Origin: an uncultured Spirochaetaceae bacterium
Lineage (GTDB): Bacteria > Spirochaetota > Spirochaetia > SZUA-6 > Bin103
Direction of reading: 5' to 3'
Assembly (NCBI GenBank): GCA_913043885.1
Contig: CAJWOB010000001.1
Location: 1 to 33,314 of the forward strand
Length of the DNA: 33,314 bases
The position numbers and the translations under genes are program-made. The notes under the pieces are model-generated. The model made no database searches, was not told the DNA's origin, and saw only the letters and a program-made list of their open reading frames with translations. The first letter of the stretch is position 1; every line of letters starts with the position of its first letter. Positions 7,940-15,783 of the stretch are shown here, piece after piece.

Positions 7940-8836
7940 CTGAGCCGCCTGCTGGCAGCGCTGGCGGTCGAGCGGCCGCTGCAGATCGTCGGTACCATCA
8001 ATGCCTACAGCGCACTGCTGGCGCGGAACGCCGGCTTCCGCGCGCTCTACGTCTCTGGCGCCGGAGTGGCCAACGCCGCCTTCGGGCTCCCCGACCTGGC
8101 GATGACGTCGCTGACCGAGGTTGCCGCCGAGGTGCGCCGGATCGCGGCGGTAACCGACCTGCCACTGCTGGTCGATGTCGATACTGGCTTCGGCGATGGG
8201 CTCGGCATCGGCCGTACGGTCGACGAGATGATCCACGCAGGTGCCGCTGCCATCCATGTCGAGGACCAGGTGGCCGAGAAGCGCTGTGGCCACCGACTCG
8301 GCAAGGCGCTGGTGGAGACGGAGGAGATGGTCGACCGGCTGCGAGCGGCTAGCGAGGCGGCGGCGGCGGCACGGCAAAGAGGGGCGGGCGAGCTGGCCAT
8401 CGTGGCGCGCACCGACGCGCTGGCCGGCGAGGGTCTGGACGTCGCACTGGCGCGGGCACAGGCTTACCAGGCCGCCGGCGCGCACGCCATCTTCTTCGAG
8501 GCGGCTACATCCCTGGACGACTACGCGGCGGCAGTCGCGGCGGTGCAGGTGCCGGTGCTGGCAAACATGACCGAGTTCGGCGTCAGCCCGCTCTTCAACC
8601 GCAGCGAGCTCGCCGAAGTCGGGGTGGCGATGGTGCTGTACCCGCTTACCGCGTTCCGTGCCATGAACGCGGCGGCGGTAGCGGCCTATGCGGAGATACG
8701 GGAACAGGGGACCCAGGTCGGCATCCTCGATCGATTGCAGACACGAAGTGAGCTCTACGACGTACTCGGCTACGAGGAGTACGAACAGAAGATGGACCGC
8801 ATACTCGCGCAGCGCGCGGAAAGAGGAGAGAAATGA
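7940..8836 (+). CDS. prpB: 2-methylisocitrate lyase (isocitrate lyase/PEP mutase superfamily)
   Basis: PrpB splits 2-methylisocitrate into succinate and pyruvate, the last step of the methylcitrate cycle. The catalytic loop EKRCGHR is present, with Cys116. LLVDVDTGFGD holds the Mg-binding aspartates, and HVEDQ and NMTEFG are also typical. The length of about 298 residues fits the family. The start is uncertain. No ATG or GTG occurs at the expected place, so I chose CTG 7940, which has AGGGGAG 4 bases upstream. An in-frame GTG at 7787 would add 51 non-homologous residues overlapping the SDR gene. The stop overlaps the prpC start (ATGA). MmgF-type lyases are an equivalent assignment. Confidence 0.9.
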   Translation: MSRLLAALAVERPLQIVGTINAYSALLARNAGFRALYVSGAGVANAAFGLPDLAMTSLTEVAAEVRRIAAVTDLPLLVDVDTGFGDGLGIGRTVDEMIHAGAAAIHVEDQVAEKRCGHRLGKALVETEEMVDRLRAASEAAAAARQRGAGELAIVARTDALAGEGLDVALARAQAYQAAGAHAIFFEAATSLDDYAAAVAAVQVPVLANMTEFGVSPLFNRSELAEVGVAMVLYPLTAFRAMNAAAVAAYAEIREQGTQVGILDRLQTRSELYDVLGYEEYEQKMDRILAQRAERGEK

Positions 8837-9942
8837 GCAAAGAGGGTGGCCTGGCCGGGGTCGTGGTCGGTGAGACGGCGGTAAGCACAGTCGGGAAGAG
8901 CGGGGTCGGGCTCACCTATCGCGGGTACGCAATCGAGGACTTGGCGGCACACGCAGGGTTCGAGTGCTGTGCCCACCTGCTGATCCACGGCGAGCTGCCC
9001 AGTGAGGATGCGCTGGCCGCGTACCGCGGCCGGCTACAGGGGTGGGGTCACCCGGGCGGAGCGGTGCTGGCGGCGCTCGAAGCGCTGCCGGCGACCGCGC
9101 ATCCGATGGACGTGATGCGCACCGCCGCGTCGGTAGCTGGCGCCACCGCCGACCCCGACGAGGATCCGGCCACCGCCGCGGACCGGCTGACGGCGGCGAT
9201 GCCGGCGGCGCTGATCTACCATCACGCATTCGCCAACGGCGGCGTGCGGCTGGACCTTACGACCGGCGCCGATACGCTGGCCGAGCGCTTCCTCGCGTTG
9301 CAGTTCCGCGCCACCGGAGAGGCCAAGCCGGAGAACTGGGCGGACATGGTGCGCGCCCTCGACGCCGCGCTCGTCCTCTACGCTGAACACGAGTTCAATG
9401 CCTCGACATTCACCGCGCGGGTGGTGGCATCGACGCTCAGCGACTTCCACTCGGCGATGACCGCCGGTATCTGCGCTCTGCGCGGGCCGCTGCACGGCGG
9501 CGCCAACGAGGCGGCTATGGAGCTGATCGCCAGCTACGCCACGCCGGACCAGGCGGAGGAGGGCATTCTCGAGCGCCTCGCGACCAAGTCGCTGATCATG
9601 GGATTCGGCCACCGGGTGTACAAGACCAGCGATCCGCGCTCGCCGGTCGCCCAACACTGGGCAACTCAGCTTGCCGTGGACGCCCGGCAGAAGAACCTGT
9701 TGGCGGTTGCCGAACGCGTCGATGCGGTAATGGCACGCGAGAAGGGGCTGTTTCCGAACCTCGACTTCTACAGCGCGCTGCTGTTCCACTTCTGTGGCAT
9801 TCCGACTCCGATGTTCACGCCACTGTTCGTGATCAGCCGCATCTCCGGCTGGGCGGCGCACTTCATCGAGCAGCACAACAACAACCGCCTGATACGCCCC
9901 ACCGCCGACTACACCGGGCCCGAGCCGCGACCGATCACGTGA
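8833..9942 (+). CDS. prpC: 2-methylcitrate synthase / citrate synthase
   Basis: The enzyme condenses propionyl-CoA with oxaloacetate to form 2-methylcitrate, and often accepts acetyl-CoA too. The citrate synthase triad is His221 (GPLHGGANE), His260 (GFGHRVYK) and Asp311 (NLDFYSA). The length of 369 residues matches the short type I-like citrate synthases used as PrpC rather than the longer GltA form. Its position between prpB and prpD, with 4-base overlaps on both sides, makes methylcitrate synthase the best call. The ATG overlaps the prpB stop, and GAAAGAGGAGAG just upstream is a strong ribosome-binding site. Activity with acetyl-CoA cannot be excluded from sequence. Confidence 0.93.
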   Translation: MSKEGGLAGVVVGETAVSTVGKSGVGLTYRGYAIEDLAAHAGFECCAHLLIHGELPSEDALAAYRGRLQGWGHPGGAVLAALEALPATAHPMDVMRTAASVAGATADPDEDPATAADRLTAAMPAALIYHHAFANGGVRLDLTTGADTLAERFLALQFRATGEAKPENWADMVRALDAALVLYAEHEFNASTFTARVVASTLSDFHSAMTAGICALRGPLHGGANEAAMELIASYATPDQAEEGILERLATKSLIMGFGHRVYKTSDPRSPVAQHWATQLAVDARQKNLLAVAERVDAVMAREKGLFPNLDFYSALLFHFCGIPTPMFTPLFVISRISGWAAHFIEQHNNNRLIRPTADYTGPEPRPIT

Positions 9943-11438
9943 CGGCCGATCCGGTCCTGCGGACCATCGCCGAGTATGCGGTCTCGCCACCGTCGTTCTC
10001 GGAACGCGCGTACGCCACCGCTCGCATGTGCCTGCTCGACGCCCTCGGCTGCGCCATCGCCGCGTTGCAGGCGCCGGAATGCCGGCGCATGTTGGGGCCG
10101 CTTCACCGGCCCACACCGGATCTGACCGGCGCGCCTGAGGACGGTGGCGGCGGCGGCGGGCACGCGGGCGCCGACGGCGTGCGGGTGGTGGGCACCACGC
10201 TGCGCACCGATCCGCTGACCGCCGCCTTCGACACCGGGGCGATGGTCCGCTGGCTCGACTACAACGACACCTGGTTGGCGGCGGAGTGGGGGCACCCGTC
10301 CGACAACCTGGGTGCGCTGCTGGCGGTGAGCGACGGGGTCGCCGCCGGTGCCTTCGGCACCGACAGGCAGCGGACGGCAACGGTCGGAGAGCTGCTGAGC
10401 GCGATGATCCAGGCGTACGAGATTCAGGGCGTGCTGGCCCTGCAGAACGGTTTCAATCGGTTGGGGCTCGACCACGTGCTACTGGTGCGGGTGGCCAGCG
10501 CAGCGGTGGCAGCGGCGCTGCTGGGAGCCGATGTCGACGGCGTGGTCACCGCGCTGTCGCACGCCTTCATCGACGGCGGTGCGTTGCGCACCTATCGCCA
10601 CGGCGCCCACACCGGGTCGCGCAAATCGTGGGCAGCCGGCGACGCCACCCGGCGCGGGCTGTGGCTGGCGCTGGTCGCTCGTCGCGGCGAGATGGGCTAC
10701 CCTGGCGCCCTGGGAGCCGAGCGCTGGGGCTTCGAGGACGTGGTGCTGCGCGGCGAGCGCCTGTCGCTGCCGCGCGAGCTCGGCTCCTACGTCATGGAGA
10801 ACGTGCTGTTCAAGGTGGCGTTCCCCGCCGAATTCCATGCTCAGAGCGCGGTGGAGGCAGCTTTTCAGCTCCACCCGCAGACCGTCGCCCGGCTGGACGA
10901 GGTGGCGGAGGTCCGCATCGAGACCCAGGAATCGGCGGTCCGTATCATCGACAAGAGCGGCCCGCTGACCTCGCCCGCCGACCGCGATCACTGCCTGCAG
11001 TACATGGTCGCCATCGGGCTGCTCAACGGTGAGCTGACCGCCGAGCACTACCGCGACGAGGCCGCCGCCGACCGTCGGGTGGACCGGCTGCGCGGTCTGA
11101 TGACCGTGGTGGAGGAACCGCGCTACAGCGCCGACTACCTCGACGCGGACAAGCGCTCGATAGCCAACGCCGTGCAAGTGCGGTTCACGGACGGTGCCAC
11201 CACGCCACGGGTGGAGGTGGAATACCCGCTCGGTCACGCCCGCCGCCGCGAGGAGGCGGCGCCGCGCCTCGCCGAGAAGCTCATCTCGAATGTGTCGGGG
11301 CGCTTCACGGAACGCGGCGTCGAGGAGATTCGGCAGCTGTGGGAGGCGGGTGCCGGCCTCGATGAGCTCCCTGTGGCGCGGCTGGTAGATGTGTTTACAT
11401 CGGAGCTGGAGTCGGATCCGGCGCGAGGCGCCGAATAG
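9939..11438 (+). CDS. prpD: 2-methylcitrate dehydratase (MmgE/PrpD family)
   Basis: PrpD dehydrates 2-methylcitrate to 2-methylaconitate, between the PrpC and PrpB steps. The 499-residue product has the family features: the N-terminal DALGCAIAAL helix, RWLDYNDTWLAAEWGHPSDN with the conserved D-Y-N-D and H-P-S-D active-site residues, and a C-terminal alpha/beta domain. A Gly-rich stretch near residue 70 (GGGGGGH) is probably a surface loop. The start is GTG within the overlap with the prpC stop. No acnD, prpF or aconitase gene follows, so rehydration to methylisocitrate would need an aconitase elsewhere. The stop codon is directly next to the convergent tRNA-Arg, with no room for a terminator. 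Confidence 0.93.
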   Translation: MTADPVLRTIAEYAVSPPSFSERAYATARMCLLDALGCAIAALQAPECRRMLGPLHRPTPDLTGAPEDGGGGGGHAGADGVRVVGTTLRTDPLTAAFDTGAMVRWLDYNDTWLAAEWGHPSDNLGALLAVSDGVAAGAFGTDRQRTATVGELLSAMIQAYEIQGVLALQNGFNRLGLDHVLLVRVASAAVAAALLGADVDGVVTALSHAFIDGGALRTYRHGAHTGSRKSWAAGDATRRGLWLALVARRGEMGYPGALGAERWGFEDVVLRGERLSLPRELGSYVMENVLFKVAFPAEFHAQSAVEAAFQLHPQTVARLDEVAEVRIETQESAVRIIDKSGPLTSPADRDHCLQYMVAIGLLNGELTAEHYRDEAAADRRVDRLRGLMTVVEEPRYSADYLDADKRSIANAVQVRFTDGATTPRVEVEYPLGHARRREEAAPRLAEKLISNVSGRFTERGVEEIRQLWEAGAGLDELPVARLVDVFTSELESDPARGAE

Positions 11439-11512
11439 TGCGTCCAGGGCGACTCGAACGCCCGACCCGCAGCTTAGAAGGCTGCTGCTCTATCCAGCTG
11501 AGCTATGGACGC
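11439..11512 (-). tRNA. tRNA-Arg (anticodon TCT)
   Basis: The minus strand gives acceptor arms GCGTCCA and TGGACGC with discriminator A. The anticodon stem GCAGC/GCTGC carries loop CTTCTAA, giving anticodon TCT for AGA and AGG codons. The T-arm contains CGTTCGAGTCG. CCA is not encoded. Its 3' end touches the prpD stop codon, which lies on the other strand. Confidence 0.97.
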
Positions 11513-11537
11513 GTGAAATGGCCGCCGCGCGGCCGAT

Positions 11538-11610
11538 TCGGGATGAGAGGACTCGAACCTCCGATCTCCTGCTCCCAAAGCAGGTGCCCTAGCCGCTGGG
11601 CTACATCCCG
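11538..11610 (-). tRNA. tRNA-Pro (anticodon TGG)
   Basis: The minus strand gives acceptor arms CGGGATG and CATCCCG with discriminator A. The anticodon stem CCTGC/GCAGG carries loop TTTGGGA, giving anticodon TGG. The T-arm contains GGTTCGAGTCC. CCA is not encoded. A possible -10 element TATAGT lies at 11625-11630, right after the stop codon of the upstream dehydrogenase gene. I see no convincing -35, so the tRNA may also be read from the dehydrogenase transcript. Confidence 0.97.
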
Positions 11611-11630
11611 GTGGTTCGCCTGCGACTATA

Positions 11631-12461
11631 TCACAGCCCATAGCGGCGCGCGGTCAGCCGACCGGCCAGGCTGTCGGGGAGCAGTCGCCTGATCTGCCGT
11701 AGGACGGGGGCGGCGCCGCCGACCGCGACCACGGCAGGTGGACGGTGTGCGCGGAGCACCCGTGCTACCGCTGCGGCCACGTGGCCTGGGCCTGCCGCAC
11801 TCGCCATCTCACGCTCGCGCGCGGCCGTCACACTGGTGTGGGCGGCACGATAGGGCTCGCTGGGCGTGCCACTTATCGGCGCAATCTCCGTGGCCAGGTC
11901 GCCGGGCTCCAGGTGGGTGACCCACACGCCCTGACCGCGCAGCTCCTCGCGAAGCGCCTGGGTGTAGGCCCGCAGGGCCGCCTTGGTGGCCGCGTACAGG
12001 GACTGCAGCGGCACCGGGTAGTCGGCGATCAGCGAGCCGACGGTAACCACGCGACCGCCGGCGGCACGCAGCCGCGGTAACAGCAGCCGCATGAGCTCCA
12101 TCGGCCCGATGACGTTGGTGGCGAACAGCGCCGCGACCACGGCAGGGTCGGTGTCCTCGGCCGCCGACAACGCGCTGATGCCGGCGTTGCTGACGACGGC
12201 GTCGAGACGAGGGCCGAAGCGCTCCGCCAAGCGGGCGCACGAGCCCGGATCGGACACGTCTAGCTCCCATAGCTGACCAGGCGGCGGTGCATCGACGGCG
12301 TCCGGGTGCCGCGAGGTGCTGACGACCTGCCAGCCTTCGGCATCCAGCCGCTCGGCGATGGCACGGCCGATGCCGCGGCTCGCACCGGTAACCAGGGCGA
12401 TTGGTGCCGGCCTGCCGCTGGTGTCGCTGTCGGTGTTGCTGGCGCTGTCGGTGGCACCCAC
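11631..12461 (-). CDS. Short-chain dehydrogenase/reductase
   Basis: This is a 276-residue SDR. The cofactor motif TGASRGIG is at 25-32. It also has the pattern VVSNAGIS (a variant of NNAG) and the catalytic Ser in VTVGSL with Tyr and Lys in SLYAATKAA. A C-terminal stretch of about 60 residues beyond the usual core is Ala/Arg-rich. The lack of a transmembrane start suggests a cytoplasmic NAD(P)H oxidoreductase of unknown substrate. I chose the GTG at 12459-12461 because upstream sequence is low-complexity and would run into nth on the other strand. This leaves only 9 bases between the two divergent starts, so one of them may be wrong. It precedes tRNA-Pro on the same strand. Confidence 0.85.
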   Translation of the reverse strand: MGATDSASNTDSDTSGRPAPIALVTGASRGIGRAIAERLDAEGWQVVSTSRHPDAVDAPPPGQLWELDVSDPGSCARLAERFGPRLDAVVSNAGISALSAAEDTDPAVVAALFATNVIGPMELMRLLLPRLRAAGGRVVTVGSLIADYPVPLQSLYAATKAALRAYTQALREELRGQGVWVTHLEPGDLATEIAPISGTPSEPYRAAHTSVTAAREREMASAAGPGHVAAAVARVLRAHRPPAVVAVGGAAPVLRQIRRLLPDSLAGRLTARRYGL

Positions 12462-12470
12462 AATCCAACC

Positions 12471-13151
12471 GTGGCGTCGGCGACAACGGCCGTCAAACTG
12501 CAGCGTCGTGCCGAGGCTGCCCTGCGCGAGCTGGCCACCCGCTACCCCGACACCCGCACGCCGCTGCACCACGACAACGGCTTCCAGCTGCTGGTGGCCA
12601 CGATCCTCTCCGCGCAGACCACCGACGAGCAGGTGAACCGGGTGACCGCGCAGCTGTTCCACCGCTATCCGGATGCGGCGTCGCTGGCCGCCGCCGACAC
12701 CGAGGAGGTGGAGCAGCTGATTCGCAGCATCGGCCTGTTTCGCAACAAGGCTCGCAACATCGTGGCCTGTGCCGGAGAGCTGCTGGCACGGTTCGGCGGC
12801 GACATTCCCGGAGACATCGCCGCCCTTACTACCCTGCCCGGGGTTGGGCGCAAGACCGCCAACGTGGTGGCCGCCCATTACCTCGGCCTACCCGGGGTCA
12901 TCGTCGACACCCACTTCGGCCGGGTAGTGCGCCGCCTCGGCCTTACCGAGCAACGCAATCCGGATCGTGTGGAAGACGACATTCGCGCCATCGTGGCCGC
13001 CGCCGATCAATCCACCTTCTCGGCGGTGGTCAACCGCCACGGCCGTCTGGTGTGTCGGGCGCGGGATCCGCGCTGCGCGGACTGCGCGCTGGCCCCCCTC
13101 TGTCCGAGCGCTTGTCTCCCCGGGCAACCCGGCGGAACAATGCCGGCGTGA
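12471..13151 (+). CDS. nth: Endonuclease III, base-excision repair DNA glycosylase/AP lyase
   Basis: Nth removes oxidised pyrimidines and cuts the abasic site. The helix-hairpin-helix LPGVGRKTANVV contains the catalytic Lys128, and Asp146 lies in VIVDTHFGRV. The 18-residue spacing matches E. coli Lys120/Asp138. The C-terminal 4Fe-4S cluster ligands follow C-x6-C-x2-C-x5-C. The product is 226 residues from GTG 12471. Longer in-frame starts upstream add sequence antisense to the dehydrogenase gene and are unlikely. The stop overlaps the next start (GTGA), so the gene heads a three-gene block with a glycolytic mutase and a lipoate ligase-like gene. There is no obvious functional link among the three. 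Confidence 0.95.
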   Translation: MASATTAVKLQRRAEAALRELATRYPDTRTPLHHDNGFQLLVATILSAQTTDEQVNRVTAQLFHRYPDAASLAAADTEEVEQLIRSIGLFRNKARNIVACAGELLARFGGDIPGDIAALTTLPGVGRKTANVVAAHYLGLPGVIVDTHFGRVVRRLGLTEQRNPDRVEDDIRAIVAAADQSTFSAVVNRHGRLVCRARDPRCADCALAPLCPSACLPGQPGGTMPA

Positions 13152-14344
13152 ACCAACTGGAGGCGCTGCAGCGACCCGCCGACAGCAAGATCCTGCTGCT
13201 GGTGATGGACGGTCTCGGTGGTCTGCCGCGGGAGAGCGGCGGGCCAACGGAGCTGGAGGCGGCCAGCACGCCGCACCTGGACGAGCTTGCGGCGAGCGCC
13301 GAGTGTGGCCTGCACATCCCGGTGGCACCTGGAGTGGCGCCCGGTTCCGCGCCGGGCCACCTGGCGCTGTTCGGTTATGACCCGCTGGCGTATCCGATCG
13401 GCCGCGGCATCGTGGCCGCCCTGGGGATCGGGCATCCGGTGCAGCCGGGGGACGTGGCGGTGCGCCTCAACTTCGCCACCCGGGACAGCGACGGCACCAT
13501 CAGCGACCGCCGCGCCGGGCGCATACCTACCGAGCTGTGCACGGAGCTGAGCGCCAAGCTCGACCAGATCGAGCTGCCGGGAGTGTCTCTGGCGGTGCGG
13601 CCGGTGCGGGACTACCGGGCGGTGGTGGTGTTGAGCGGCGACGGCCTCAGCGACAGTGTGGCTGATACCGATCCGCAGCAGACCGGGCGCCCTGCCGCGG
13701 TGGCGGAGGCGCTGACGGCGGCGGGCAGCCGCACCGCCGAGGTAGTACGGGCGTTCGTCGTCGCCGCCGAGCAGGCTCTGGCCGACAGCACACCGGCCAA
13801 CGCTGTGCTGCTGCGTGGCTTTGCGCAGCTGCCGGCGATCCCATCGCTCGAGGAGCGCTTCGGCATCCGCGCGCTGGCCCTCGCCGTGTACCCCGACTAT
13901 CGCGGCGTCAGCAGGCTGGTGGGGATGGACGCCATCGACGGTCTGGCAGATCTGGGCGCCCAGAACGCAGCGCTGCACCGCGAGTGGGACGGTGGTGATC
14001 TGTTCTTCGTCCACCACAAGTACACCGACTCGAAGGGCGAGGATGGTGATTTCGATGGCAAGGTCGCCGAGATCGAGCGGGTGGATGCGGCGCTACCGGA
14101 TCTGCTGTCCTCGAATCCGGACGTGGTTATCGTCACCGGTGACCACTCCACTCCCAGCGTGTTGCGCTCCCACAGCGCGCATCCGGTCCCCTTCCTGATT
14201 GCGGCAGCGGGCTGCCGCCCCGACCGCGTCACTCAGTTTGGTGAGCGGGAGTGCGCTGGCGGCGCCTGGGGCGTCATTCCCGGACGCCAGCTGCTGCCCA
14301 TCGCCCTCGGCCACGCCGGTCGCTTCGGTCGGTTCGGTGCCTGA
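13148..14344 (+). CDS. apgM: 2,3-bisphosphoglycerate-independent phosphoglycerate mutase, archaeal type
   Basis: This enzyme interconverts 3- and 2-phosphoglycerate in glycolysis. It belongs to the alkaline phosphatase superfamily and differs from the longer bacterial GpmI. The N-terminal ILLLVMDGLGGLP carries the first metal-binding Asp. SAPGHLALFGYDP supplies the usual nucleophile region (AGSPGHLALFGYD in relatives), and FFVHHKYTDSKGEDGDFDGK and VIVTGDHSTPS hold further metal ligands. The length of 398 residues fits the ApgM family. The start is GTG within the nth stop. The last codons overlap the next gene by 8 bases. ApgM-type mutases occur in scattered bacteria, so it is not itself proof of recent transfer. 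Confidence 0.92.
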   Translation: MNQLEALQRPADSKILLLVMDGLGGLPRESGGPTELEAASTPHLDELAASAECGLHIPVAPGVAPGSAPGHLALFGYDPLAYPIGRGIVAALGIGHPVQPGDVAVRLNFATRDSDGTISDRRAGRIPTELCTELSAKLDQIELPGVSLAVRPVRDYRAVVVLSGDGLSDSVADTDPQQTGRPAAVAEALTAAGSRTAEVVRAFVVAAEQALADSTPANAVLLRGFAQLPAIPSLEERFGIRALALAVYPDYRGVSRLVGMDAIDGLADLGAQNAALHREWDGGDLFFVHHKYTDSKGEDGDFDGKVAEIERVDAALPDLLSSNPDVVIVTGDHSTPSVLRSHSAHPVPFLIAAAGCRPDRVTQFGERECAGGAWGVIPGRQLLPIALGHAGRFGRFGA

Positions 14345-14975
14345 CGGCGCGGCCGCCCTCGAGAACGAGGACCTCCTCGACCGTTACCAGGCTGGAGAGG
14401 GGGCGCAGCTTCGCGTCTACGAGCCCGCGGAGCGCGTCATCGTGGTGGGGGCCGGGCGTCAGGCGGCCGAGGATGTTGCGTTGCCGAGCGCGGTGGTGGC
14501 CGGTATACCGGTGCGCAAGCGGCGCGGCGGTGGCGGCACCGTGCTGCTCACTCCTGGCCAGGTGGTGGTGGCCCTGGTCACCGCGGTCGCCCACCCATTC
14601 CGCAACCGGGAGTACGCGCGGCGGGTGAACGGGTGGATTGCCGAAGCGCTCGGCGGTCTGCTGGGCAGCGGGCACGAGCCCATAGCCCACCGCGGCATCA
14701 GCGATCTGGCAGTGGCGGACCGCAAGATAATGGGCACCAGCATCTTCCGGCGCCGCCAGATCTTCTTCTACCAGGCAAGCCTGCTGGTGACCAACGACGT
14801 GGCCGAGTTCGCCACCTACCTGCGGATGCCCGGCATCGTTCCGGATTACCGCCGCGGCCGCTCCCATCGGGAGTTCTGCACCACGCTGCGGGAATGCGGG
14901 TACGCAGGCGCCGCCGCCGACGTGGTGGCGCTGCTGGACGCGGTGCTGATGCCTCGCTTCGGCGCGCTGGACTGA
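14337..14975 (+). CDS. Lipoate-protein ligase A-like protein (BPL/LplA/LipB fold)
   Basis: The product would attach lipoate, octanoate or a related acid to a lysine of dehydrogenase E2 or GcvH domains. The 212-residue protein has the family core. RKRRGGGGTVLL corresponds to the RRxSGGGAVYH motif, and DRKIMGTSIFRRR corresponds to the catalytic-Lys motif GRKISGSAQ. A hydrophobic core strand VVVALVTAV lies between them. The Ser of the first motif is replaced by Gly, and the usual His is absent, so substrate choice may differ. No C-terminal accessory domain is present. The start is GTG 14337, overlapping apgM by 8 bases. Biotin ligase or octanoyltransferase activity cannot be ruled out. Confidence 0.8.
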   Translation: MPDGAAALENEDLLDRYQAGEGAQLRVYEPAERVIVVGAGRQAAEDVALPSAVVAGIPVRKRRGGGGTVLLTPGQVVVALVTAVAHPFRNREYARRVNGWIAEALGGLLGSGHEPIAHRGISDLAVADRKIMGTSIFRRRQIFFYQASLLVTNDVAEFATYLRMPGIVPDYRRGRSHREFCTTLRECGYAGAAADVVALLDAVLMPRFGALD

Positions 14976-14998
14976 CGGCGACAGCTACGGCCAGTGGG

Positions 14999-15742
14999 CT
15001 ACGGCGCGCGCACCGCGTCACCCGGCGCGTTCCACCAGCGGCGCAGCTTGCGGCTGCCCAGCAGCTGCCACGCCCAGCTGGTCGCTCCTCGATACGCGCT
15101 GTATTCGACGCAAAGCACCGCTGCCTGCCAACGTCGGCTGGCCAGGACGCCGTCGTCGGCGCGGGTCGGCGCGTGGCGCACCGCTCGCGACGTCTCCTGG
15201 CTCGGTGCGCCAGGGGCCAGCAAGAAGCCGTCCGCGCGGCCTAACGCTGCAGCTGCCACGCCGGACGCGGCCTGGCTCTCCACGTGATGGGTGATGGCCT
15301 CGAGGAGGGTGGGGTTGGCCAGTGGCAGGACCACCCGGCTGACTGAGCCGCGGAGTGCGCCAGCGCGCAGAGCATCGGTGCGTAGCGCCGTCTGTACGGC
15401 AAGGTCGTCGGCGACGCAGCCGCCGTGCAGCGTCGCCAGCACGCTGGTGACGGCGGGCACCGCCGCGCTTCCGGAGATGCTGCTGAGTGCGGCTACGGGC
15501 ACCACGGGCGGCAGCGCGTGGGTGACGCTGAGTCCTGCACTGGCGAGCGCGTCTTGCAGCCGGCGCGCGGAGGTCATGAGCGGGTCGCCTGGGATCAGCG
15601 CCGCGACCCACACGGTCTCGGTGACACCGGAGTCGCTCGCCGCCTCGGGCGCGAGGCGTGGCGCGGACCGCCCCTCGCCATCGACCTTGCCTGCGGTGAC
15701 AGCGGCCACGCCGGCCACTATACTCCGCAGCCGCGGTGCCAC
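14999..15742 (-). CDS. Hypothetical protein, Ala-rich
   Basis: The 247-residue reading frame keeps coding character throughout, but I do not recognise the family. It has a short beta-strand-like stretch VWVAALIPGDPL, a helical segment ARRLQDALASAGL, a long Ala-rich middle and a basic C-terminus with Trp residues (WAWQLLGSRKLRRWW). I see no convincing signal peptide or membrane segment. The start is uncertain. GTG 15742 is the longest option, but a plausible promoter for the divergent gene (15696-15724) lies inside the resulting coding end, so an internal GTG or ATG may be used. It is convergent with the lipoate ligase-like gene, with 23 bases between the stops. Confidence 0.55.
   Translation of the reverse strand: MAPRLRSIVAGVAAVTAGKVDGEGRSAPRLAPEAASDSGVTETVWVAALIPGDPLMTSARRLQDALASAGLSVTHALPPVVPVAALSSISGSAAVPAVTSVLATLHGGCVADDLAVQTALRTDALRAGALRGSVSRVVLPLANPTLLEAITHHVESQAASGVAAAALGRADGFLLAPGAPSQETSRAVRHAPTRADDGVLASRRWQAAVLCVEYSAYRGATSWAWQLLGSRKLRRWWNAPGDAVRAP
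15696..15724 (+). promoter_or_regulatory. Sigma-70-type promoter for the gene at 15784
   Basis: GTGACA (15696-15701) and TATACT (15719-15724) are spaced by exactly 17 bases. Transcription would begin near 15731, about 50 bases before the ATG. It would drive the 15784 gene and probably the lipoprotein gene behind it. Confidence 0.55.
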
Positions 15743-15783
15743 CGCACGAGCGCCGGGGGCGGCGACCGCACCGAATCGAACCG

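Noticed and set aside
12401..13147. Plus-strand frame extending the phosphoglycerate mutase upstream through nth
   Set aside because: It is Arg/Gly-rich and overlaps the well-supported nth gene. The mutase starts naturally at GTG 13148.
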